A program made the translations under genes and the position numbers. DNA of 64,000 nucleotides, from the NCBI GenBank assembly GCA_963662175.1, contig OY759219.1:29430908-29494907 (forward strand), given 5' to 3'. Numbering within the stretch: the first letter of the stretch is position 1; every line of letters starts with the position of its first letter. The DNA is from Aradus depressus. Lineage: Eukaryota > Arthropoda > Insecta > Hemiptera > Aradidae. The notes beneath the pieces are model-generated. The model saw only the letters and a list, made by a program, of their open reading frames with translations. It had not been told where the DNA came from and did no database searches. Positions 52,941-63,420 of the stretch are shown in pieces.

Positions 52941-53650
52941 TATATTTTTTATATTTACTATTCTCTATATATTTCTTCAGTTTTATAATTCTTCATAAAA
53001 ACTACCAATAACCAAAAATATTTTATAATTCTTGCTATGGAGTACAATTTAAATACGGTTTTAAAATATTTCCAACGGAAATTATTTTTCCAAGTTTGAG
53101 GCCTATAACTTTGATTATATTGATCCTATCTCAAATCTAAAGACATATCAGCGATTGGAAATTTAATAAGGAACATTTTTGTTAGGAACTAATTTTTCGA
53201 TAGGACTAACCGTTTTCGGGTAAATCAAAGAAACGTCTAAAAACATGTGTTTGAAAACTACATTTCAGGACGGTTTTCAGCATATATGTATGTACATATC
53301 TCAATAACCGGACTATCTGCAAAAAGTTATATTTCATATAAAATATGTCTTTCAAATTTCTCTATAACTATTATTCGAAAATATTTTTGATTATGTCATA
53401 AACAAGAAGTAAGGTGGTCTCAATTTTCGTCCGATTTCGGCCAAAATCGAATCAAATTTAGGTTAGTACATGTGACGTTTTCATTCGAAATTTCAAATTC
53501 AAAGCAACAATCTTTTTTGCGGTAGAGCTCTCACGACTTTCCATTGTTACACACATACACAAGCACAGATAGACATTATTGCGAAAATTGTCAAAACGTA
53601 TTCAGGGGATCTTGAGAAAATCCATTGAAAACTCGAACTCAGATTTTCAC
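52941..53650 (+). repeat. Family S copy preceded by AT-rich DNA
   Basis: From about 53,040: 'aatttaataaggaacatttt', 'ggactaaccgttttcgggta', 'gaaacgtctaaaaacatgtg', 'ttgagaaaatccattgaaaa'. The same order appears at 59.19 kb and reversed at 8.5-9.3 kb. Confidence 0.6.
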
Positions 53651-54204
53651 ATGATTACAATAAAAACTTGAAATTCAAAGAACAACTTTAATCTAAAAAA
53701 TTGTTGGTCTGTTTCACACAATATAACAATAGCTTGGAACTTAGACCATCAAGTTCATAGGCTAAGACTATGAATAAAGCTACTCACAATAGAAGTCTTC
53801 ATAAGATATTAAAGTACCCCCAATGAAAGAGAACGAAATAATATAACATTTCTCGTTGTCGGTAAGGTTGTAACTGATGTCGTAAAACTTCCCCTTTTAA
53901 AGACGGGGGTTGAACACTTCAGGAAATTGGAAAAGCAATAATACCTACTATAGAATAAAATAGAAATAACACAATACAATATATCTCCTCTCTAGATGAC
54001 TAAAATATTTAATAAGATTCGCAGCAAAAAATTGGTTTCTTCTTCCCCAACTAACTTTCCCAGAATGAATTAGTCAATTATCTTTTCGCTCCCCCTCCAG
54101 AACCAGTTGACTGTTTGGGCTAATATTCAATAGTTGACTTAGATAGGGGCTCCTAAATTTGAAATTTTGTGTCGATAAATTCAATATATCGGCAGTTATT
54201 AGGG
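53651..54204. other. Spacer with family R start
   Basis: 54,030-54,204 carries the family R opening ('ccagaaccagttgactgttt', 'gtcgataaattcaatatatc'). The rest is unrecognised. Confidence 0.45.
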
Positions 54205-54980
54205 TTCTTTTTCGAGAAGTGCATCAGGGAATCAGGGATACAATTGGGTGGAACCACCTTTAACAGATTCTCGCCTATGTCGACGACATTGACATAGTGG
54301 GCCGCTCTGAAAGGGCAGTCAGTGACGCATTTAGGGCTTTAATGGGCCCTGCAGGAAGAATGGGTCGTGAGTTGAACGCAGCTAAAACCAAATACATGGT
54401 CACTGGAGAAGTGCCTACCCAAGGTGAGACCCTTGAAAAAGGTCCCCACAAATTTGAGAAGGTCGCAGAGTTTACGTACTTGGGCTCCATAGTTAAACAA
54501 GACAATGTTAACGAAACTGAGATAAGGAAGAGAATCTTTGCGGCAAACAAGTGCTACTATGGACTCAGCAAGCACTTCAGAAGCAACCACATATCCAAGC
54601 AGACTAAATTCGTTCTATTTAAGACCCTTATCCGCCCAGTTCTTCTGTACGGCTCAGACACCTGGACAACTTCAAAAATGTGCGAACAGAGCCTACTGGT
54701 GTTCGGAAGGAAGGTTCTGCGCAGAATATTTGGAGGAGTGCAAGTAGGCCATGCATGGCGCAGACGCAACAACCAAGAGCTCTACGAGCTATATAGAGAA
54801 CCAGATGTCCTGAAAATCATGAAGATTGGGCGGTTAAGATGGGCAGGACATGTCGCCAGGATGGAAGCTGAGGAAATGGCGAAGAAGCTGCCATTCATGG
54901 AGTAAGACGGAGAGGGAGACCTAAGCTGAGATGGGCAGATGGTGTGGCAGAAGATGCCCGAAACCGGGTTGTAGCGTCAC
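54205..54980 (+). pseudogene. Non-LTR retrotransposon RT, C-terminal half
   Basis: A continuous frame from about 54,267 to the stop at 54,905 contains the RT catalytic block AYVDDIDIVGRSE (YVDD), then AAKTKYMV, FTYLGSIV, TLIRPVLLYGSDTWT, RKVLRRIFGG and RLRWAGHVARM. These identify the RT thumb and C-terminal region of an insect LINE family (possibly RTE- or I-like; clade uncertain). Upstream 'SGIQLGGTTFN' is in another frame, so there is a frameshift. Just after the stop, '(L)RWADGVAEDARN' continues in a shifted frame. Confidence 0.85.
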
Positions 54981-54984
54981 GATA

Positions 54985-55500
54985 GATAGATTAGGGTTTT
55001 TGAGTTGAAGCTCCACCTTCCTCCCCTGAACCACCCTTCCCTTCCCTTCGACCGATATTGCCGAAATTTGACAGGTTATGTCCTCATTGGGTTTTGACTT
55101 CAAATATGAAATTTCATGTTCGTTACATCGGCAGTTATTAGAGTTTTTGAGTTTAGCCCTCCTCTGATTTCTCCCTTCCTTTCTGCCGATTCCGCTGAAT
55201 TAAATTAAATGTCGGCTTTATGTCTTTTGAATTCACATATGAAATTTTATATCGATACATTCATTAAAACGGCAGTTATTACAGATTTTGTTTTGTGCCT
55301 CTCCCCCATTCCCTCTTCCCTTTGGTCGATTTGGCTAAAAATCAATAGGCGACGTCCTTAGAGGGCTCTGTATACACATATAATATTTCGTGTTGATACA
55401 TTCATTCTATCGGGAGTTATCGTGTTCACAGACACAATCAGACTTTCATTTCCATTTTTGAAATTAGGGGTAGGAAAAAATGAAATTTCAAAATTCAAAA
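54985..55500 (+). repeat. Family R copy, three units
   Basis: 'cagttattagagtttttgag' and 'cggcagttattacag' mark successive units; ends at 'gttcacagacacaatcagac'. Confidence 0.7.
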
Positions 55501-55917
55501 TTCAAAATCAATCAGCTATCAAGATTTATATTATCTGTTAGCTGATTGGTCCAATGTCCTGTGTCATCACAACTGTGATGTGATATTCGTATGGCAGGGT
55601 CGACACACGAACCCCCAGGCCAATTAAACAGTCAGAGAGGGGCCCTTAATACATTAATAATAATGGCTGTGGTTGGACCAGTTGTTTTATCTTTGTGATG
55701 GATTGTGAACCGAGTCTCCCATTTCTCAAACTTTTTTTTTTTTCGCCGTCGTTTTCTCTCCCATGGATGAGAAGGCATTCATCACAACTGGGGCAATCTG
55801 CTAACACTCATTAGCAGACAACATATGAAAGAATTCAGATAAACAAAGATATCACAGGTTGATGTTTCCGAATCGGTGGCAGCTTCTGGTATTGAAAAGT
55901 TAAGAAGGGGAATATTC
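55501..55917. other. Non-coding spacer
   Basis: No feature recognised. Confidence 0.4.
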
Positions 55918-56100
55918 CCAAAAGTTAAGTAGTTCGAAACCCAGCCGAAACCTTTAAATTTGTTATCACGCAGATTAAAAAACCTTGAGCACGCTGTCCT
56001 TTGGATATCCTGAGCTTATACGATGTCAGGTATTTGTTAAAGAACTCGACCCTAGTTGACTAAAAATATAGGGTAGACAAAATTTTTGGGCTCTCTTAGT
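55918..56100 (+). mobile_element. SINE (copy N) fragment
   Basis: B-box side 'agttcgaaacccagccgaaa', then 'ccttgagcacgctgtccttt' and 'taaaaatatagggtagacaa'. Diverged subfamily, no tail. Confidence 0.7.
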
Positions 56101-56350
56101 CTTATTCTTCGTCAAACGATCAAAGAACTTATTGAGAGATTACTCTTAGATGCTTTTATCGGAACTTTAGATCATCAACATGCACCTCAGATAGTATTTA
56201 CCGGACAACAGTGGGCACCACCGTTCCAGGGGAATCCGCTTGGTGTCGCTAGGTTTGTACAGATCAGCTGATGATAATGATGTTTCATTACTTGCAGATA
56301 TTTTCATTTGTTGATTAGCTAAGCGGGTTTTAGTGAAGTCAGATTTCAGA

Positions 56351-56705
56351 ATGAATGACCTGAATGAGCTACGACTTGCTGTGAAAGTTTGTGTTAAACT
56401 TGGAAAATCTGCGAATGAAACATTTGCTATGCTCAATACGGCTTACGATGATGTTGCTATGAAGCGTAAGGCATGTTTCAAGTAGCATGAACGTTTTAAG
56501 GGTGGTCGACACTCGATTGAAGACGATGAGCGTCCTGGACGTCCTTTACTGATGACCCACACGTCGACAAAATCAACACCCTGGTGCGGGCAAATCGACG
56601 TCTAACCATCAGGAAGCTTGCTGAAGAATGTGGGACATCAGTTGGATCTTGTCACGAGATTTTGACCGAGAAATTGAAGATGCATCGCGTTGCTGCGAAA
56701 TTCAG
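56351..56705 (+). pseudogene. Mariner transposase N-terminal DNA-binding fragment
   Basis: Reads MNDLNELRLAVKVCVKLGKS with a stop replacing a residue, then GGRHSIEDDERPGRP, and after a frameshift VRANRRLTIRKLAEECGTSVGSCHEILTEK (shown in parts). These are the two helix-turn-helix motifs of a mariner transposase from a different subfamily than the 47.8-kb copy. The catalytic domain is missing; Helitron minisatellite sequence follows. Confidence 0.85.
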
Positions 56706-56730
56706 CCCATTCAGCCTTCAGAACTATCGT

Positions 56731-56812
56731 ATTTGCCAACCAACAGCTGGCCCCGCAGCTAGTATGTGTCAACCAACAGCGGGCACCTCTAGTATGCCAT
56801 GGTAACTGACGG
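56731..56812 (-). mobile_element. Helitron minisatellite fragment
   Basis: 'caacagctggccccgcagct' + 'agtatg' resembles the reverse complement of the 66-bp units at 24.4-26.2 kb. Two short units remain. Confidence 0.5.
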
Positions 56813-57354
56813 AAAGTTTTGTGATGCAATAGCTATGATCTTTAATCCTATTTATAATATGATAAAAAATCATAAACAACTAAAAATAATCCTGTCGAAT
56901 AAAAGAAAAAAAAAAAAAAAACATCGGTGAATCATGAACAATGGACCGTTTGAGCTAACTATTAATAGTTAATTTACGAAGGGACTTCTGAATCTTCATA
57001 ATAACTTTTGTGTCAATTAATTACATCGGCAGTTATTATATTATTTATGCAGAGCCTCCTTCTGTTCCCCTTCTTCCGATTCCACAATAGAACCTGATGG
57101 ACTTGGTGATGAAGTCTGAGAACGTTGCACAATGGTTCTTATACCCAAAAAGTGTTCCAACAGTTAGCAGATGGTCTCTCTCATATTTCAACGTCATTCT
57201 CTGTAATACATTGTCCAACTCCATTGTGTAGACAAAAAGTAAGGCCTACATTGAAACAAAAACATTCATTTGTCTCCGTTATTCCACACTTTTACCACAT
57301 CAATTTTTCATATCGTTAATATTATTTATTTTTTACTGCCAACACAAAATGTAC
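56813..57354. other. Spacer with family R traces
   Basis: 'atggaccgtttgagctaac' and 'tacatcggcagttattata' near 56,940-57,040 are family R. No gene. Confidence 0.45.
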
Positions 57355-57600
57355 CTTAGGTGAACCTTGAGCACGCTGTCCTTCCTATGGGACGTTAAAC
57401 GATGGACTCGAGCTTGCACTTTGTCAGTTACTCGTTAAAGACACCTAACCTAGGTGAATAAACCTGGGATGGCAACATTAGGACTCCCACAGTAGAGTCG
57501 GGCTCATGCCCACCAGAGCAACAAAAGAGCGTTCTGGTAGTAGGCGATATGACCTCGGGGCATGAGTGATAATAATTAACTAACTAGCTAACTATTTTAC
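57355..57600 (+). mobile_element. SINE (copy O), CTAA-type tail
   Basis: Body 'gaaccttgagcacgctgtcc' to 'ggcatgagtgataataatta' with tail 'actaactagctaact'. Head absent. Confidence 0.78.
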
Positions 57601-57675
57601 TTGGTCCTTTACAATGTACGTACTCCAGAATTTTTATTTGGCTTTGAATCGTTCCGCTGTCATTCAAAAGTTGTT

Positions 57676-57995
57676 GATACTAGCAGTATTACCCAGCGTT
57701 GCCCTTTTTTGAATTTTTCTCATAATATCTCTCATGCGATTCCCAGGCAGTTCTTCGACAGCTTCGACATTCATGACATTGCAATTTTCAATGATTCACA
57801 TGGATTAAGACCTATAGTCTTTCAAATCCCGGAAAAAGGTAATGATGTTTATTGTTTTGATATCAAAACAAATTTAAGGCCAAGCAGCGTAGCTAATAAT
57901 TGCGAAGCAGCAACGGACCCACCTAGAATGTGCTGAGCAACGCTTGGCAATCCAGCTAGTATTTGCCGTGCAACGGTGAACATCCCAGCTACTAC
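57676..57995 (-). mobile_element. Helitron 3' fragment
   Basis: ACTAGCAGTATTACCCAGCG at the left is the reverse complement of the Helitron 3' end found at 26,350-26,367. The right part, 'gcaatccagctagtatttgc', resembles reversed minisatellite. A 111-codon plus-strand frame here has no recognisable domain. Confidence 0.65.
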
Positions 57996-57999
57996 TTAG

Positions 58000-58160
58000 G
58001 AACGCTCTTCGTCGCTCTGTTGGACATGAGCCCGAATCTCCTGTGAGCATCCATAATGTAGCCTATCGCCCTCTATCGCTTAACAATCCATCCGAAGGAC
58101 GGCGTGCTCCATGTCTTTTCACCTCTCAAATAAAAAGCCGAAGGGCCTCGTGTGTTTCCA
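58000..58160 (-). mobile_element. SINE (copy P) fragment
   Basis: 'ggacatgagcccgaatctcc' through 'ccgaaggacggcgtgctcca' and 'gaagggcctcg'. The middle is shortened. Confidence 0.72.
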
Positions 58161-58310
58161 AACACACACACACACACAGACAGACAGATTTGTTTTTCTC
58201 ATTTTTTGGAACCAGCGGGTAGGAAAACATGAAATTCCGATGAAAACTCAAGATCGAATTTCTGACCGATTACATAACTTCCCCTATACTTCGTATAGCT
58301 TGGAAAATTA
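58161..58310 (+). repeat. Family R end
   Basis: ACAC/GACA microsatellite, 'ggaaccagcgggtaggaaaa', and 'gattacataacttcccctat' at the end. Confidence 0.65.
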
Positions 58311-58971
58311 AACCGCCAAAGAGATAAGATCCAATGCGTATTTTTTATTACTGATTTACATCTTGTCTTAAGCCATTTAGTACCGGTCCTTCGAAGGAAA
58401 ACTCAGGGCCCTGAAAAATGTAGAACGGCCACTGACTACGATAAATTCGATACTTTTATTAATAATTTTTAAAAAAATTTAAAAATATATTATAATAACA
58501 AAGATTACAAAAGGCGAGAGTTACTCAAGAAAGCATTATAGATCCTATTCTCTACGCCCTTTTTAATCCAGTTTAGCTCCCCTCATCCAATGAAGCGACC
58601 CCGTATCTGCAGCTGACACTGTTAGCATTCTGATTCAATCCCATTATTTCAAACTTACAAAAAAAAAAATCCCTTCATACCTGACACAAAAAATAAAAAA
58701 GGTAAGTTAAGTAACAGACAAAAAATTGGTTCACATGTCCCTTGACAGAAGTATACCTGTTCCCTATATTTGTGAATATGGTAATGAAACTAGAAAAAAA
58801 ACATACACCCCTCCAAAGAGGTCGGAACCTGCGGCCATTGTAGCCTAGGAAAAAGTCGGCGGTAAATCACCGACAATGTACTTCCCCAGAACGGATTAAT
58901 CAATGAAGGTTTCTCTCTCTCTCCAATCGATATATATATAATATAGTCCTTTTTAATAAACAAAACTACTA
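58311..58971. other. Spacer with family R start
   Basis: 'aatcaccgacaatgtacttc' near 58,870 is a family R opening. Otherwise unrecognised. Confidence 0.4.
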
Positions 58972-59172
58972 GTTAGTTAGTGTGACTCATGCGCGGGCTA
59001 TAATTTCGAGATCATATCGCCTACTATCACCGCGCTCTTTTGTCGCAATGGTGGACATGAGCCCGAATTTACTACGGAAATTCTAAATTTTGCCTACCCA
59101 AAATTTTTATCTCGAGACCACCCGAAGGACGGCATGCTCAAGGTTTCTCAAGCAGCTACCGACGCTCTCAAG
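58972..59172 (-). mobile_element. SINE (copy Q), CTAA-type tail
   Basis: Tail side 'tagttagttagtgtgactca', diverged body with the 'gtgctcaaggtttct' variant, deleted head. Confidence 0.78.
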
Positions 59173-59189
59173 AAAACTACTAATAATGA

Positions 59190-59480
59190 AGATATTTCAA
59201 AATTCGTTGCTATGCGATACAATTTAAACATTACTTTCAACTATTTCCAAATGAAATTTATTTGACATTCTTTAAGTCACAATGAAGTTGGTCGTATTGG
59301 AAAAATCTGTAATTTGAGGACAAATTAGCGATTGGAAATTTATTAAAAAACATTTTTGGTAAGAATCAATTTTTCGATAGGAGGTAACCGTTTTGGGTAA
59401 ATCAAGGAAACGTCTAAAAATATGTATTTCAAAACTATATTTCAGGACTCTACGATAAATTGTATACGTATAAGTGGTAT
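59190..59480 (+). repeat. Family S copy
   Basis: Same phrase order as at 53.04 kb: 'agcgattggaaatttattaa', 'ggaggtaaccgttttgggta', 'gaaacgtctaaaaatatgta'. Confidence 0.6.
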
Positions 59481-60639
59481 CATATAATATGTACTTAGGC
59501 CCATCTCGCCATTTCTCACGATTACGATACTTGTTCCTTACACTAAAGGTATAAGAAGGGTCGATCCCTGCTCTTATGTCCTATCTGTTCTGAAGTGTTC
59601 CTGAGAATGGATACTATCTTAGGATATCAAGACAACACATTTTCTTTTGATGCTTTTATATAAGTCCTTAGATAAATAGTGCTTATGAAGAGATTTTCTT
59701 TTGTTTTCCCAGAGCCTAGGTATATTTGACGAAGGGTTTAAGGGAAACCAAGCCTGTTCTTACAGACCAGAAGGTCTATTCCGTCCATCTTTACTCAATG
59801 GCGGATCTATAATCTTGGGGGACCTGAGACTTTTTCATTGAAGGAGACACCCACCAGAAATATGTCGAAAAAAAAAAAAAAAACTTTTTGAATGAGGTTA
59901 GGTGGGTTACGGTAAGAGGTCAATAAATATTAACGAACTTATCCATCATCGTACTCCTCCCCATATTTATAGTGTTTTTTTTTATTTAAATAAAGATAAA
60001 AATACTTATACAGTGAAATAAGGTTACATTTCACACTTAATGCAGTAAACGAAGAGCCGTCTGTGTAATAGTGCTTTGTAAGCGAGGCGCCATTAGCTTT
60101 GGGGGCCTGAAGTTTAAGCTTGCTAAGCTTCTTGATAGATCCACCAACTAGCTCGTATTATCTCTGCGGTGTGTTGCTCCAGAGCTCCAGACAGCAGACT
60201 GCTCTCCCTAAATATAGGACTGGCCAGGGTCTGGCATGTCAACCCATGTCTTACCATACACTCCATTCATCCTAAAAAGCATTATCCAAAGTGTTTTTTT
60301 TTACTTCCTCATTCCTAATTCGTAATCGTGAGAAAATCCGAGATGGTACCTGGGTGTCAATCTATGGCAGCTGGCACCATAGGGGCATCGAAAAACAAAT
60401 AATGAGGTTTGGGGCGGATGTCCATCATCGCAGTACTACTCGAAAAACCGGTGATATAATAATAATTATAATAATATTTATTTCCGTTAAACCATAAAAT
60501 GGTAATTGGATACCTCATACGATTTTGAACATTAAAATATATACAACAACCGGTATTAGATCTTGAAAAACAAACACATAGGTATGTGTAACAATTTCGG
60601 TAAATATTTTGTGAAACAATTTTAACACGTAAGTACGTA
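59481..60639. other. Non-coding region, possible small TIR element and LINE tail
   Basis: 'ggcggatctataatcttggg' at about 59,802 and 'cttgatagatccacca' near 60,130 are weak inverted ends. 60,450-60,540 has 'atttatttccgttaaaccat', shared with 39.58 kb, probably a LINE 3' end. No gene. Confidence 0.35.
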
Positions 60640-60830
60640 CGTTTTTAAAAATATTGTCTATTTCACAAATTATATATAATATATGGAATTAGGTACTTTC
60701 AGTATTGTTACCATCTTCAGCTACAACTTAACAAATACAGTATTAAGTCGTGGCTGAAGATGGTATCAATACTGAAACTAACATAAGACAATATTTAATA
60801 AAACATACGTGTTTCTTTATTTTTTGCAAA
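60640..60830. mobile_element. Hammerhead-motif element F, degraded relative of element C
   Basis: Minus-strand motif around 60,686-60,722 and plus-strand motif with CTGAAGA at 60,754-60,760 are head to head, as in element C ('gtctatttcacaaattatat' is shared). The plus motif ends ACTGAAAC, so stem II is weakened. I found no target duplication. Confidence 0.55.
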
Positions 60831-60852
60831 GGTTATTTAGTCAATTATTATT

Positions 60853-61137
60853 ATTCATGACCGGGCTTAAACTACACCGTCATATCGCCTACTACCAGAG
60901 CGCTCTTTCGTCACTCTGGTGGACATGAGCCCGACTCTACTAAGGGAGTCCTAAATGTTGCCTACCCTAAATTATTATTCACTTAGGGAGGGGTTTTCTA
61001 TTACCTTACCTAGCTTAACGTCCCATCCCAAGGACGGTGTGCTTAAGTTATTTTACCTCCCCCTAAAATAGACTTTTTACTCCCAGTAAAATAGGGCCTT
61101 GGCCGGGTTTTGAACCCGCGATCTTGAGCTCAGTAAT
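60853..61137 (-). mobile_element. SINE (copy R)
   Basis: Full body with small deletions; head ends 'gcgatcttgagctcagtaa'. The A box is missing. Confidence 0.82.
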
Positions 61138-61861
61138 TGATTAATTCGTTCTAGGTAGTACATTGCCGGTGAATCAGCCGAACGATTTCTGAGGATGGCT
61201 GCCGCTATAAGAATCACTGTGCTGGTACTCCCATCTACAAATTTTCCAACTAACATAATACACAAGTGTGGCTACCCTTGGATACCAAACTCCTTCATAT
61301 GAACAGAGGTCTGGTCCAGGTCCTGGATGAGAGTCTTCTGTCCTGCCTGCTCTCCCGAGATAAGCTCCATCTTTATCACTCCCTCCTCTATCCTTGATTA
61401 AAACCTTAGATGGCTAACCCCTCAACTACCCCACACTATCTACCGTATTTCATCTTCTTTCCTTCGCGTTTTACTGCTCCAACTATAAGTATAGGGGAAT
61501 TTATGAAATCGATCAGAAATTCGATGCTGAGTTTTCAACGGAATTTAAATTTTTCCAAACTCTTGGTTCGAAAAAAAAATATGTATATATATATATATCT
61601 ATGTGTGCCTATGAGCATGATAACTCCCGATAGAATGAATGTATCAACAAGAAATTTTATGTGTATATCTAGAACCCTCTAAGGACGACATCCATTAATT
61701 TTTAGCCAAATTAGCCGAAAGCAAGGGGGAATTAGTGGAAGGGATAACACAAAAAGTCTAATAATTACCGTTGTAATGAATATTTTATCTACTCTCTCAC
61801 ATTATTCAAGTCATTTGTATAATACATATAACGTTCGCAGGGAAAATTGTGAATAATTGGG
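61138..61861 (-). repeat. Family R fragments and spacer
   Basis: 'agtataggggaatttatgaa' near 61,490 to 'ccattaatttttagccaaat' near 61,710 is family R in reverse; 'gtacattgccggtgaatcag' near 61,159 is its start. The intervening 61,200-61,480 is unrecognised. Confidence 0.55.
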
Positions 61862-62063
61862 TTAGTTAGTTACTGAGCCTCATGCCCGGGCTATAACTAC
61901 GAGACAACTATTCAATCTGCAACGATAAGAGCGCTCTTTCGACTTTGGGTCTACCCGCTACATCGCTTAACGTCCCATCCGAAGGACGGCATGCTCAAGG
62001 TTTTTTCCCCTCCCCGCGATCTTGAGTTCAGTAGGCAAGCACACCCTGCTACCTGCGTCCTCA
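61862..62063 (-). mobile_element. SINE (copy S), short form, CTAA-type tail
   Basis: Tail side 'gttagttagttactgagcct'; the centre is deleted, and the head keeps 'gatcttgagttcagtaggca'. Confidence 0.75.
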
Positions 62064-62204
62064 TTAATTTATATCCCTGGATAAGGCAAAAATACAATTC
62101 AAAATTTAACCTAAGTGTTTGGATTTTGTTTGAAAATAAATGTCAAAAATCGATAATCATAATGTGATATTATCACTACATATAGAGGAAAAAGTTAGTT
62201 AGTT

Positions 62205-62410
62205 ATACTTTATAGGAGGCGCAGGCCCTCGGATATAGATAAGCGATGGTTCCGAGTCTGTGCGATCTCAGGTACTCGACACCTTCCTCATAACTGAACC
62301 AAACTTTAGGACGCCCATTGCACAGCATGTGTCATGTCAATCCAGAGCGATGTGGTAGTAGGCGATTTCGTGATTAAAGCCCAGGCATGAGTCACAATAA
62401 CTAACTAAAG
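62205..62410 (+). mobile_element. SINE (copy T), CTAA-type tail
   Basis: Body 'ggttccgagtctgtgcgatc' to 'cccaggcatgagtcacaata' and tail 'actaactaaa'. Head absent. Confidence 0.75.
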
Positions 62411-62686
62411 CAAAAAAACATAAACTTTCATTGTATTTGGTCTTTGCATGTTCCGATGCAATCATTCATACTGAAAAAAGTAAAAATATTCCTGTAACCA
62501 AGGTACTACAGCGAGAAATACTCAACATTCCTGTTTTTATGATATCTTCATTAACTCTAAATGTTCTGACATTCCTAGTCGATACATTCCTGGTTCGTGT
62601 ACAGCCTGATAACGAAATGAAATATTTATTCTGACTTCGGTCACATAATATGGTGCATTTTCATTAATTATTTAGTTAAAAATATA
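62411..62686. other. Non-coding spacer
   Basis: A 67-codon frame at 62,431 is unrecognised and probably chance. Confidence 0.35.
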
Positions 62687-63420
62687 TAGAGCCCGGATTT
62701 CGTGCAGTAAAAAAATTTAAAAAACGTGCAATAAAAAGGCCAAAACGTGCAAAAATAAAATCCTGCCATTAACTGTTTTCTGCAAAAAAAAAAAAAAAAA
62801 AAAAAAAAAATTGCATCTAAATTGTAACTTAAATAACTTTTTTTTCAGCATAAAATTGGGTAGGGTTTAAAAATACATCTATAAAATAAAAAGCCTAAAG
62901 GAGTTTATTTATACAATTTATAAAAAATATTAACTGAAAATACAAGTTTTTTTTTTACTTCCATGTATAAAGTTTTGGTTAAAAAAATACCAGAGATATG
63001 TAAAATACAAAACAGTTCACCACGTTACTCGAGGCAAGAATTTGACTTCAATTAAATTTATATATATTTTTACTTAAGCATTTCATGCGTTAAAATTTAC
63101 TACTAAATACATTTCAAAATTCTTGTCTGAAAAACATTGCCGCCAGTCGCTAAGTACATATATGCTTGTGATGGGGCATTTTTTGTGGCTGCTTATAATG
63201 TCAGATTGTAGATACAATCCAATATATTCACCATTTATGTTCGCTTTGTAGGTACTTTTTGAGTTGGTCATTGGGATTTTTTCTCAAAACTGTTGTAAAT
63301 TTGTCGATTAACACATTTTCAAACTAACTTACAAATAAATTTTCTAATTACGACAAAATATGCAATTTTGTGCAGTAAAAACCTAAAACGTGCAATTTCG
63401 TGCAAAATAAAATTTATGTA
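62687..63420. mobile_element. Possible transposon marked by clustered CGTGCAA motifs
   Basis: 'ttcgtgcagtaaaa', 'aaacgtgcaataaaa' and 'aaacgtgcaaaaat' at 62,699-62,757, and 'ttgtgcagtaaaaac', 'aaacgtgcaatttcgtgcaa' at 63,367-63,407. Repeats at both ends of a ~0.7-kb AT-rich block suggest subterminal transposase-binding motifs. No target duplication identified; a long A-run (62,785-62,810) lies inside. Confidence 0.35.

Noticed and set aside
59800..60150. Small TIR element with GGCGGATCTAT ends
   Set aside because: Inverted ends match for only about a dozen bases and no target duplication was found.
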